64,000 bases of DNA. Source: Macrocystis pyrifera (Eukaryota > Sar > Phaeophyceae > Laminariales > Laminariaceae). The first letter of the stretch is position 1, and every line of letters begins with the position of its first letter. Position numbers and translations under genes: made by a program. The stretch spans positions 8,509,359-8,573,358 of the forward strand of contig JASSKH010000028.1 in the NCBI GenBank assembly GCA_031763025.1, written 5' to 3'. Under the pieces are notes generated by a model. It made no database searches, had not been told where the DNA came from, and saw only the letters and a list, made by a program, of their open reading frames with translations. This document shows positions 24,173 through 31,320 of the stretch, piece by piece.

Positions 24173-25459
24173 CTAAAACGTCGCGACGCGGTCAACCCAA
24201 ACGAATTAACCCCGCCCCGCCCCCCTACATGTCGTTATGCAAGTCCGCCTCACAAGCGCTTCTTAGTAGGATGCAGCTTTCACCCTTTCATGCGACTCGC
24301 CCAACATCTCACTCACGTTTCGCTTCGCGCTTGGCGCAAACAAACGTCTGCCTGGTCGGTGGAAAACCCGACGTTGCTCCGTCCCGGCATTGTAGGGGTG
24401 CGAGGGTCTACGGTCACACGACTACTACGGCCATGCTGCATGATATCGAAAACGCCTCCCAACCACCTTGAACGACGCGACGCAGATAACCTCGAAGGAC
24501 TCGACGACGAGGGGAACCCGAGGGAGAACGGAAGCACGCTCGCTGCCGTACCGTCGGGCATGAGGCAGATGCTCAATATCCCCGCACCGGTACCGCAGCC
24601 GAAGAGCAACCAGGTAGAACGTGATATGATCGCACGACGCTGGAACGGGAAAGCGAGCGCGCGCGCGGACGGCATAGTTTTTTTTTTTTTTTCTTCTTGT
24701 GCTCCTTCTGCCGACCCCCCGTGTGTGTGTGTGTGTGTTTTTTTTTTCTTGTCTTGTGTGAGCAAACCCCGTTTTTGGGTCTCGGAGTGGGGGTTCCACC
24801 GAACGGTTGGGAAGCCTCTATATATATATATACCTGTCAGCCTGCGCGCTTGCCTTTCCTGCACCCACCCCACCCCATCCAGCCACTCACTCACCCATAC
24901 ACCCACCAACCCCCCCGCCCACCCACCCACCCGCCCGCCCGCCCACGCACCCGTTCTGATTTTGTGATCACCTGCAACATATCGGACCACTGTTGATATA
25001 TCACTTTTCATGTTGATGAGCATTGTTCAGTAGCATTACGAAGGGTATATAGGTGCGTCTCGTGGTTCCGTTGTTCCTCCGGACGCGCGCCTTAAAAAGC
25101 GGCGGCATGTGTGCAAATCTGACGCCCGTTTGTCATTATAACAAATCGGACGCTGGACCGCTATAGCATACCAGGTACCTAGTGTGGTAGACGTGTTGTG
25201 TGTCAAAATGCGCGATTGTTGCCCGTGACTTGTGTTGCAACGGGGCGCGCCTCCCCCCCCCCCCCCCCCCCCCGTCTGCCCCCCCCCCCTCCGTCCGCCC
25301 AGACGTGCTCCGTCCCGGCATTGTAGGGATGCGAGGGTCTATGGTCTTGCGACTACGGCCATGCATGATAATGAGTACCCCCCCCCCCCCCCATCCTCCT
25401 CCTTCCCCCCCCTTCCCTCTTCCTCTCCCCCCTTCCCCCCCCTTCTCCTCCTCCTACCT

Positions 25460-25508
<49 letters not shown>

Positions 25509-26151
25509 ATGCATGATATCGAGTGCACCACCCCCCCCCCCCCCCCCCCCCGCTATCCAATTCTCCCTTCTCACACCCGCCCTTGCCTCATCAACTCCAC
25601 ACACCCCACTCCCACACCCTATATCACCATACATATACATGCACAAATATGTATACACCTCTATATACCCCCCCCTACCCCCCCCCCGCTTTCTGGAAGT
25701 GGGCATACCAGAAAAAAATCAATTTGTTGCCGCGGCCATCCATAAAAAAAAAAAACGCCTCTAAAGCGGTCCTTAGTAGGATGCAGCTCACCCTTCATGC
25801 GACTCGCCCAACACCTCACTCACGTTTCGCTCGGCGCTTGGCGCAAGCAATGTCTGCCTGGTCGGTGAAAACCCGACGTGCTCCGTCCCGGCATTGTAGA
25901 GATGCGAGGGTCTACGGTCATACGACTACGGCCATGCATTATCATGAGTACACGCCCGCCCCCCCCCCCCCCCCCCCCCGAACCCATCCCCGCTGTACCT
26001 GTGTACTTTTTAGGACACGAGGAGACGATTCGCGTCCATGTCGGTGACGGAGCGACGGCCTCGCATGCAGAAAGCCGCCGCCGCGCCGGATCGGGCCCTC
26101 GGCGGAAAGCGAAACTGGGAAGAGATGCTGGGGAGCTTGTTTTTCCGATGA
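11136..26151 (+). CDS. MNAT1: MAT1, CDK-activating kinase assembly factor / TFIIH subunit, eight exons, complete
   Basis: MAT1 (Tfb3 in yeast) joins CDK7 to cyclin H, stabilises the CDK-activating kinase and tethers it to TFIIH, acting in the nucleus in transcription, repair and the cell cycle. Exons: 11136-11239, 11527-11596, 14544-14629, 17456-17641, 19587-19641, 22480-22618, 24486-24613, 26014-26151. Phases match at all seven junctions and give 301 residues, against about 309 in human. Order: N-terminal RING (C7, C10, C31, H33, H36, C39, C52, C55); the TVRKRITKIFN and SEEDF..LRAYNDYLE segments typical of MAT1; a long coiled coil (about 110-210); a Pro-containing linker; and a C-terminus LGGKRNWEEMLGSLFFR that matches the family's GG...F.GLF end. 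ATG 11136 is chosen because MDDELVCALC starts as other MAT1 proteins do, although the frame is open upstream. Intron 5 uses a GC donor. Introns are full of MITEs, SINEs and microsatellites. Confidence 0.93.
11527..11596 (+). CDS. MNAT1: MAT1 exon 2 (RING, second half)
   Basis: The acceptor is CGGAAG|. The first base completes Phe35, then HQACAEKELL and FPCPICQIQ supply H36, C39, C52 and C55. The donor is CAG|GTGGGT, phase 0. Confidence 0.93.
12179..12290. mobile_element. MITE-1 copy
   Basis: Both inverted ends intact, in MAT1 intron 2. Confidence 0.85.
12830..13745 (+). repeat. Four tandem units of about 215-250 bp
   Basis: Each unit has a (CTG)n tract, GCAGAGGAG, GGTGGCGGTTG, GTCGTGGTGGG and GATGCATCGTAGGCTCCG in order. 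The units are diverged, and the first holds a MITE-1. Lies in MAT1 intron 2. Confidence 0.8.
12983..13091. mobile_element. MITE-1 copy inside a tandem repeat unit
   Basis: Interrupts the first of about four repeat units (12830-13745). The other units show the uninterrupted sequence CTGCCTATCTATCC, which defines the empty site and supports TA target duplication. Confidence 0.88.
13855..14060 (+). repeat. Repeat C copy with internal poly(G)
   Basis: CCCTTGACTTGGGG then a long G run, CTGATTTGGCTCGC, and later CATCAGCTGGC and GAGATCCTGC. The same order is found at 20893-21180. Confidence 0.65.
14386..14470. mobile_element. MITE-2 copy
   Basis: Both arms clear: CACTGCAGTCCCGTTTTG and CAAAATGGGACTGCAGTG. 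It lies about 75 bp before MAT1 exon 3. Confidence 0.8.
14544..14629 (+). CDS. MNAT1: MAT1 exon 3
   Basis: The acceptor is TTTCCAG|. Encodes VRRAGLTEKTLDELEVARD and then TVRKRITK, the conserved segment after the RING. It ends AT|GTGGGT in phase 2. Confidence 0.92.
14862..14897 (+). repeat. Poly(C) tract, 36 nt
   Basis: Uninterrupted C run in MAT1 intron 3. Runs this long are hard to assemble, so the exact length is uncertain. Confidence 0.9.
15097..15210. mobile_element. MITE-1 copy
   Basis: Both ends present, with a slightly expanded G run in the left end. Confidence 0.85.
15477..15584. mobile_element. MITE-1 copy
   Basis: Both inverted ends present, in MAT1 intron 3, about 270 bp from the previous copy. 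Confidence 0.85.
15968..16098. mobile_element. MITE-1 copy (enlarged centre)
   Basis: Inverted ends intact. The centre is longer than in sister copies and includes two short CCTGGTA-type blocks. Confidence 0.8.
17456..17641 (+). CDS. MNAT1: MAT1 exon 4
   Basis: Encodes FNRSEEDFEGDLRAYNDYLE, then the start of the coiled coil (VQQYEDGHRDEITKNAAK). This is the most diagnostic MAT1 block. The acceptor GACAG| follows an A-rich rather than pyrimidine-rich stretch. The donor is AA|GTGAGT, phase 2. Confidence 0.93.
17757..18046 (+). repeat. G-tract repeat A, partial
   Basis: G9 then TACTCATG, GCATGGCCGTAGCCGTGTGA and the following blocks to GTGTGTCCAG; diverged. It ends in G-rich sequence, next to SINE-1. 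Confidence 0.75.
18104..18445 (+). mobile_element. SINE-1, tRNA-derived, full length with poly(A) tail
   Basis: The head has RNA polymerase III-type boxes: a box A-like GGTGGCTTGGTAGG near 18115 and box B GGTTCGAGTC at 18161-18170. A unique body follows, ending GAGAGTAAAAGTGATG and about 20 A. It is the reference copy for three others (56134-56455, 35650-35790, 8-115). It is non-autonomous; the partner LINE is not visible here. Confidence 0.8.
18455..18497 (+). pseudogene. Partial duplicate of the 3' end of MAT1 exon 4
   Basis: Inside MAT1 intron 4 this stretch reads GHLDEILKNEAKT followed by a perfect GTGAGT donor. It resembles the end of exon 4 (GHRDEITKNAAKK then GTGAGT) in both DNA and protein. 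No acceptor gives the right phase for inclusion after exon 4, so a relic of a local duplication is likelier than an alternative exon. It lies directly behind the poly(A) tail of a SINE. Confidence 0.45.
18770..19085 (+). repeat. CAT/ATC microsatellite
   Basis: Over 300 bp of imperfect ATC repeats in MAT1 intron 4; Met- or Ile-rich frames here are artefacts. Confidence 0.9.
19587..19641 (+). CDS. MNAT1: MAT1 exon 5 (55 nt, followed by a GC donor)
   Basis: The acceptor is GTTTCAG|. Encodes VDQENLVEEQLAALRQQQ of the coiled coil. Frame to exon 6 is kept only with the donor CAG|GCGAGT, a good GC-AG type site; the next GT, four bases on, gives the wrong phase. Confidence 0.88.
19711..19890. mobile_element. 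180 bp TIR element (Harbinger-like MITE) with TAA duplication
   Basis: Ends GGGCCCATCTTAACGGGGAC and GTTCCCCGTTAAGATGGGCTC are inverted repeats, flanked by TAA on both sides (19708-19710, 19891-19893). A second copy of the left end lies inside at about 19781. Same ends as the 1.9 kb element at 45831. Confidence 0.8.
20280..20372. mobile_element. MITE-2, best copy
   Basis: Near-perfect palindrome from AACCCCTTTTAGTACCGCAG to TGCGGTACTAAAAGGG with GGGGACAAACCAGTC in the arm. Confidence 0.85.
20398..20510. mobile_element. MITE-1 copy
   Basis: Both ends present, in MAT1 intron 5, next to a MITE-2 copy. Confidence 0.85.
20745..20845 (+). repeat. G-tract repeat A, left end only
   Basis: GGGGGGTACTCC, GCATGGCCGCAGTCGTGTGA and AATGCCGGGACGGAGCACG, then a new G tract. 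Confidence 0.75.
20893..21180 (+). repeat. Repeat C copy interrupted by MITE-2
   Basis: CACCCTTGATTTGGGG, G run, CTGATTTGGCTCGC, CATCAGCTGGCGTAA, then MITE-2 (20999-21100), then the repeat resumes to GAAATCCTGCTGACTTG. Confidence 0.65.
20999..21100. mobile_element. MITE-2 copy inserted in repeat C
   Basis: Starts GTAACCCTTTGAGTAGTGCAG and ends TACTTCTAAAAGG. It interrupts the repeat shared with 13855-14060. Confidence 0.75.
21266..21329 (+). repeat. Poly(C) tract, 64 nt
   Basis: Directly abuts the right end of a full-length repeat A copy (21330-21868). Confidence 0.9.
21330..21868 (-). mobile_element. G-tract repeat A, full length, about 538 bp
   Basis: Lies between poly(C) runs on both sides (21266-21329 and from 21869). 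In minus orientation it reads G-run, GTACTCG, GGCCGTAGTCGTATGACC, CAATGCCGGGACGGAGCATG, GCGAAGCGCCGTGAGGTGTC, GTGTGGCCACTTCCAGAGAC, a homopolymer, then CCAACCCAACCCATGTATA and the second G-run. No coding capacity or terminal inverted repeats seen. Collinear over its length with 56907-57440. Confidence 0.8.
22480..22618 (+). CDS. MNAT1: MAT1 exon 6
   Basis: The acceptor GACGCAG| follows a long T-rich tract. Encodes ESRKHYNQLEEARKQQHKRK and the end of the coiled coil. It ends in phase 1 at G|GTGAGC. Confidence 0.9.
23526..23637. mobile_element. MITE-1 copy
   Basis: Both inverted ends present, in MAT1 intron 6. Confidence 0.85.
24133..24171 (+). repeat. Poly(C) tract, 39 nt
   Basis: C run in MAT1 intron 6, about 65 bp before a repeat A copy. 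Confidence 0.9.
24235..24470 (-). repeat. G-tract repeat A, partial, just before MAT1 exon 7
   Basis: Reverse orientation, from TGCAAGTCCGCCTCACAAG to GGCCATGCTGCATGATATCG. It ends about 16 bp before the exon 7 acceptor; an A-type left border is missing. Confidence 0.75.
24486..24613 (+). CDS. MNAT1: MAT1 exon 7
   Basis: The acceptor is GACGCAG|. Two bases complete Asp214, then NLEGLDDEGNPRENG and MRQMLNIPAPVPQPKSNQ follow, a Pro-containing linker as in animal MAT1. The donor is CAG|GTAGAA. The 3' splice region starts only about 16 bases after a G-tract family A repeat. Confidence 0.88.
25305..25378 (-). repeat. G-tract repeat A, left end
   Basis: GTGCTCCGTCCCGGCATTG to GCATGATAATGAGTAC then a C run, the standard border seen in reverse. 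Confidence 0.75.
25461..25550. repeat. Poly(C) with a 24 bp repeat A remnant inside
   Basis: 47 C, then GATGCATGATATCGAGTGCA and CCA, then another C run. The remnant is just the terminal piece of repeat A. Confidence 0.7.
25760..25952 (-). repeat. G-tract repeat A, left half
   Basis: AAGCGGTCCTTAGTAGGATG to TGCATTATCATGAGTACACG followed by a C tract, 60 bp before MAT1 exon 8. Confidence 0.75.
26014..26151 (+). CDS. MNAT1: MAT1 exon 8 (C-terminus and stop)
   Basis: The acceptor is TTTTTAG|, phase 0. The exon ends LGGKRNWEEMLGSLFFR then TGA. The GG and terminal hydrophobic GSLFF pattern correspond to the conserved MAT1 C-terminus that contacts CDK7-cyclin H. Confidence 0.9.
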   Translation, partial: DTRRRFASMSVTERRPRMQKAAAAPDRALGGKRNWEEMLGSLFFR

Positions 26152-26239
26152 TGATAATGATGATGATGATGATATTGATAATGATAAGGGTGGACCGCAG
26201 AAAGAATGCAAAGAACCCCCTGCCGAAAATCCATCCCAA

Positions 26240-26480
26240 AGTTGAAGGTTTCTCTAGTTAAGACTAGGAGCGGTGCTCCCCCGTCTCGAAGGGGATGCGT
26301 GGCCAATGGTCGGATGACTAAGGCAAGCAACAGGGGAGAATCCCCCCCCCCCCCCCCCCCCCCCGCCCAATTGTTGGAGATGTATCTATTGGGAGTAGGA
26401 ACGGAGCTCCTCCGTCTCGAAAGGGATGCGTGGTCAATGGTCGATGACTCATGCAAGCGACAAGTGAGTACACTCCCCCC
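26240..26480 (+). repeat. Two tandem G-tract repeat B copies
   Basis: Units at about 26247-26342 and 26383-26468, each with TCTCGAAGGGGATGCGTGGC-like and GATGACTAAGGCAAGC-like blocks, ending in poly(C). The second ends GTGAGTACAC then C runs. Confidence 0.7.
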
Positions 26481-26590
26481 TCCCCCCTCCCCCCCCCCCC
26501 GACACCTCTACGGCCTCTGCGAACGACCGTCAGGCCATTGGCCAGGTCAAGCTGGGGTAAGGGTTTGGACGAGATGAGGCGGTTTGGGCA

Positions 26591-26617
26591 GAGGGGTGTC
26601 GGTCGGTCGGTCGATCG

Positions 26618-26657
<40 letters not shown>

Positions 26658-26658
26658 G
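26591..26658 (+). repeat. Microsatellite (GTCG then GTCT)n
   Basis: About 17 tetranucleotide units downstream of MAT1. Confidence 0.9.
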
Positions 26659-27325
26659 GTTGGTGTGCATGCTCAATCCTAGGCAATTCAGTTTTCGCTC
26701 CTTGCGCCTGTGTTTTGTTGATAGTGCAGTATAAGGAGGTCTGTTGAAGAATTCAAGGAGAGCAACGGGCTAAATTGACAACGACCACGTATTTTATTTG
26801 TGGAAGGTGTGGTGAGCTTAAACCCTTGCGTTATTTTTTTCCTAATCCGCTGGAGAATTAAACAAAAAGCAATTGAGAAAAAACGGACGTTTTTTTTTTT
26901 TCTCTGCGGCAAGGCAGTTAGCTATTAATAGTTGCATGCGTTACCCGCGCATGCGCTGTATGCGCGGGGAGTCTGAACTATTGAGACACTACGTACCGAG
27001 GGTACCGACGGGATGATTGTGACATGCCTGTGTGCTTGTTTTTTCTCTCCAGCAGCCTGTGTACTTTTTTTGTATCATGTCTACACTAGTTACTGTGGAC
27101 GGAACTGTATAGTGAACGAATGCGCACGGCATGAACTTCTATCATTGTGTTTGTCGCTATGCCTGATATATCAGGGTACGCTACGACCTCACTGCTCAGC
27201 TGCATCTATATGCAGCAGTTGTCCCTTGTTCTAGAAGAAAAAAAAAAACGATTCAGAAACTCATCCCAAGGAGCGCTATGATAGCTTTGATGCGTGTTAT
27301 TATTTGGTACGTATGATACGTACAG

Positions 27326-27408
27326 AGCTCGACGAAGAGCAAGGAGTGTGTACCCTTTTCGTCAGGAAACGTATGCGCAACACGAACGTGCACGAGGAGG
27401 AGGAGGAG
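27326..27408 (+). other. Possible orphan exon
   Basis: Between an ACGTACAG| acceptor and a GAG|GTGAGC donor the frame reads LDEEQGVCTLFVRKRMRNT and ends in a Glu run. The look is exon-like, but I found no partner exons and no recognisable family. Confidence 0.2.
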
Positions 27409-27531
27409 GTGAGCTTCACGTTTGTTTGCGACCTATTTTTTGTTGTTGTGTATGTACGTACCGCCACAACAAAATTCCCTAGGTTTACCTAGGGTTTCTA
27501 TTAATAGGAGCAAAATTAAAAAACTTGCCCT

Positions 27532-27835
27532 ACTTAACGAAATGACAAAAAAAACGGTACTTCAGTGATTTTTTGCCAGTTTACGGTACAAAAAAAAGGA
27601 CGTCAGGGTACACCAAACCCAAATTAGATGACGTTTTCTGTCAAGGTAAACCGTTTTCTGGCTAAATATTTATGACCGTCCGTCCAAGTTGAAAAATGAC
27701 AAAAAAAACGGTACACCTGTGTCTTTTTCCCAGTTTACGTACAAAAAAATAAAACGAGGTAATCAGGGCACACCAAACCCAAGTTAGATGACGTTTTCTG
27801 TCATGGTATACCTTTTTCTGGTAAAAAACCAATGT
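27532..27835 (+). repeat. Two tandem copies of about 150 bp
   Basis: Both contain AAATGACAAAAAAAACGGTA, CCAGTTTACG, CACCAAACCCAA and TTAGATGACGTTTTCTGTCA. Confidence 0.8.
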
Positions 27836-27899
27836 CTGGTGTAGCTCTCTCGTACTCGTATTCAGACGAGTAGTCAAGCGTAGCTTATATTTCTGAAGA

Positions 27900-28480
27900 G
27901 ATCTTCTTTCGTTTCGTGTGCGTGCGTGTACTCCGCGCACTCCACCGCGGGCGAGCCCGGCGCCGTCGCGGGTGTCAGCGGGTGCTGGCGGATTGCAAGG
28001 CGCGCGATCGCCGTTTTCGTGGCTAGGCGTCGCGTGTGCCTCGAATCACGAGGGAAGCATGAATGGGCTGTGTCTGGCCTCCATCTGTGAAATTGTGGGT
28101 ATAATTGTAAGATCTAATATAAGGGTCGTTCGGGATTGCTAAATAACGTTCAAGCAGTGCTTATTTTTGCAACCAAGCTGAAGTTCACAGAGCTACGCAG
28201 TCTGAGCACCAACTTTGTCGAGCTGGCGAACGAGGGCCACGGTGAGCACCGGGCTTCACGCGAGGCGGGCGAAGGGGCTCACTGTGGCAGAGGGACGAAA
28301 GCTTTACCCAGACCGAATCGGTGGTGAGGTGGTCGCGAGACGGGCGGGCGGCGTACAAGGCTGCGAGGGAAGCTCTGCAGTTCGATTTTTTTTCTTTTTG
28401 ACCGGTGCAAGGTGTTTCGACCAGGCAGAAAATTATTACATGAGAGGGGACGGGGATTTATTTTATTTCCGCGCTTTTTC
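27900..28480 (+). repeat. Left arm of a 0.6 kb inverted duplication
   Basis: Its reverse complement lies at 44945-45556. Shared blocks include GGGTCGTTCGGGATTG, CAGACCGAATCGGTGG and GAGGCGGGCGAAGGGGCTCA-like sequence. Both arms carry a short open frame with the motif TVSTGLHARRA. The family is unknown. Confidence 0.75.
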
Positions 28481-28489
28481 GCATTCATA

Positions 28490-29110
28490 CGAATAGTCAA
28501 GCGTAGCTTATATTTCTTAACAAACACCTCATGAATGAGAAAAATACTGAAAAAAAGGAGACGAAACCGAGGAAAAACGTTAAGAATCGGCAAAAAAACG
28601 AAAACGAAAAAAAAGACAAAAAAAATCGCAATAAAATGATCGACCAAATGTCGAAAATGTAATGGAAAATAATCTAAACTGAGCGAGATATTCGCAAAAA
28701 ACGTATAAAAAAAAAACGATGAAAAAAAAACGCAAAAATGGGGTAAACATCGTAAATTCTTTAAAAAATAAAATGCAAGCGGTGCTTTACGTGCGTCCCC
28801 TTCGACAACTCACACGAAAAGAGTCAAGCGTAGCTCATATTTCTGAACAAATACCTAACGAATGACGTAAGTACCAAAAAACGGACGAAACCGAGGAAAA
28901 ACGTTAAGAATCCGCAAAAAAAACGACAACGAAAAAAAAAAGCCAAAAAAATCGAAAAAAATTGATCGACCAAAACTCCCAAAAAATGGAAAATAATCAA
29001 AACTGAGCGAGATAATCGCGAAAAAACGGATAAAAACGATGAAAACATCGCAAAAATGGGATCAACGTCGTGAACTTTTCGAAAACGAACATGAAAGTGG
29101 TGCTTTACGT
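28490..29110 (+). repeat. Two A-rich tandem units of about 310 bp
   Basis: Each begins AGTCAAGCGTAGCT-ATATTTC and contains AACCGAGGAAAAACGTTAAG and GGTGCTTTACGTGCGTCCCC. A partial unit at 30430-30600 and a short piece at 27870 belong to the same family. Confidence 0.8.
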
Positions 29111-29202
29111 GCGTCCCCTTCTATAACTCCGGACCATACGTGCGTACTGCGAGCGCGCATACGAACAATCCCAAAAGCAGGACGAGACTCACGGAATAAC
29201 CT

Positions 29203-30430
29203 TGTTATGATCATGCGGGGGGGACACTTTGTATCCCTGGACAGGTTTGCCTATTAAGTCGGTACTCGTTGGTACTCACGTGTCTTGGTTGCTTAGAGAT
29301 ATAAGAAGAGCCGCTTTGTTCCTTTCGTGCACGCGGAGACTGAGACCAAGCTCCTGCCCCCCTGGAAAACCCCTGGCTTTCCACCTAAGATACACCTTCC
29401 AAGTACCAGGTATTACAAATACGATCCCAGTGCCTGAACCCAGGTACACACCGGGCTTTCAACCTCACTATTATTTTGCTTGCTTTCCGACAATATAGCG
29501 TAGATGCCGTTCCCATATAAACCGAATATCCTTCCGTAAATCAGTAGTATCCCTCATGCGCTTCTCTGCCAGCCGTTTCCCAATTTCCATTCTCCACATC
29601 ATTTCATTTTAGCTACCGGTATAGTATACCAGGTATATCCTACCTGGTATTCTTCATCAACGTTCCATCCCCAGATCATTGGTCGCATTTTCCTCCAGCT
29701 TCTTCCTCCCTTCCCCTAGCGTCCTGACGGTCCCTCAGGGCTAGTTTATACCTAAGTACTAGGCGTGAATTCGCGACCTGGGTGGTCACCGAGATGATCT
29801 GGAAGAGGCGTTCTTTGCAGACGCCTCATTCAAAGCAGTATCATAACACTAGCCCACTCTGACGAGCCGTATATTATGCAGAATTATGGGAAATTGATGG
29901 AAACCCCGATTCCACGAACTAGAACATGAGTCGAAGATGGGGCTCCTCAAAACCCACTCCCACACCTCTGAACGGCAAGGCAACAAAGTCGGCAAAGCAC
30001 GTAAAAAAAATGAAAGGAAGACCTAGCCTTAAGGGGCAGGAAGAAGTCGTCAATGGAAGCCATGCCACCCGCACGGGGGGGGAGGCGAGGAAGATGTATG
30101 GAAAAGAGAAAAGTGAATACCAAAAACGAAAGTCCTCAGCCGAAGACGCCGCTTGTTAAGATCATGCGGGCGGGGCACTTCGTATCCCTGGACAGGTTTG
30201 CTTATTATGTCGGTACTCCTTGGTACTCACGTGTCTTGGTTGCTTAGAGTTAGCAGAAGAGCAGCTTTTTCCTTTCGTGCACGCGGAGACTGAGACCAAG
30301 CTCGTGCCCCTCTGGAAAACCCCTGGTTTTCCACCTAAGATACGCCTTCCAAGTATTACAAATACGATCCCAGTGCTTGAACCCAGGTAATTACCGGGCT
30401 TTCAACCTCATTCAAAGCAGTATCATAGCA
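29203..30430 (-). mobile_element. Short LTR element (TRIM-like) of the Gypsy-LTR family, broken
   Basis: A fossil in the opposite orientation to the element at 37842. Two LTR copies (about 29203-29848, interrupted by an insertion of about 350 bp, and 30154-30430) flank only about 305 bp of internal sequence matching the 3' internal end of the large element. LTRs begin TGTTA and end with ACA or GCA. No coding capacity. Confidence 0.7.
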
Positions 30431-31320
30431 ACGTCAGGAATCGGCAAAAATGCGCAAAATATACGAAAACGATATACGAAAAAAATCGATTGACCAAAAC
30501 TCCCAAAAAAGATGGAAAATAATTCCAACTGCACGAGATAATCACAAAAAAACGAACAAGAACCATGAAAAAATCGCAAAATTGGGGGTAAACATCGTGG
30601 CTACTACTACTGACCAAGGAAGACCAACGCACTTATACTGCTGTACTAAACTACGGCATTAGGCTACGGTGCGGGTACGTACTTTCTACGTCCTTTCTCG
30701 GTATCTACAGTACACTACGACGATCTTTCCCCCCCCAAAGCTGCAACCTGCTACTTGCTGCCGTACTAGACTTCGAACTGTATTAGACTTAAAGCACGAG
30801 TACGTACTTTCTACGTACGTACTTCGATACATGGCACATTATTGCGACGATAACGGCCCACGAAAGACGACAGTCAACCTACCCTGCTATCCGTCACCGT
30901 TGAGGTCGTACCTGCGTTGGTTTCTTCGGTTCAGGTTGTTGCACGGCGCGTCGAGGCCTTCGAGTTCTGCAGCTGCATTTATATTATCTGTTTTGTCTAC
31001 AGAGCTTTGTTTACCGGGTGCATGCATGTATTACGTAACGGTCATCGGCGAAAGTTTTCCTTGTATGCCTTTTGTTGTCTTGGACTTTACTGCGGCGTCT
31101 TATTTGGTATGAGTGTGTTCACGGCACGTCGAAGCCATCGCAATCTGCGCGATTCGACTGTAATATTATGTTTGGGTTTTATATTTCGAATCTGAAGTAC
31201 CCATGAGACTCGCGAGGACTTCTGTCACTTCAACCCCTCGTACCCTTGAGACTCACGAGGACTCTGTCGTTTCAGTACTTTGACGTACTTTTGGACTCGC
31301 TAGCTCAAAATGACTGGTAT

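Larger units (their letters stand above)
26480..27530. other. Downstream of MAT1, no gene recognised
   Basis: A tetranucleotide repeat, a short GC palindrome near 26945-26970 (CGCGCATGCGC core) and one possible orphan exon at 27326. Otherwise nothing recognised. Confidence 0.5.

Noticed and set aside
24800-24960. Pro/His-rich tail as an extension of MAT1
   Set aside because: Follows the exon 7 donor; built from CCACC and CCCAC repeats. Exon 8 at 26014 gives a proper MAT1 C-terminus.
25200-25745. Proline-rich open frames over C tracts
   Set aside because: They exist only because poly(C) encodes Pro in every frame, and they overlap repeat A fragments.
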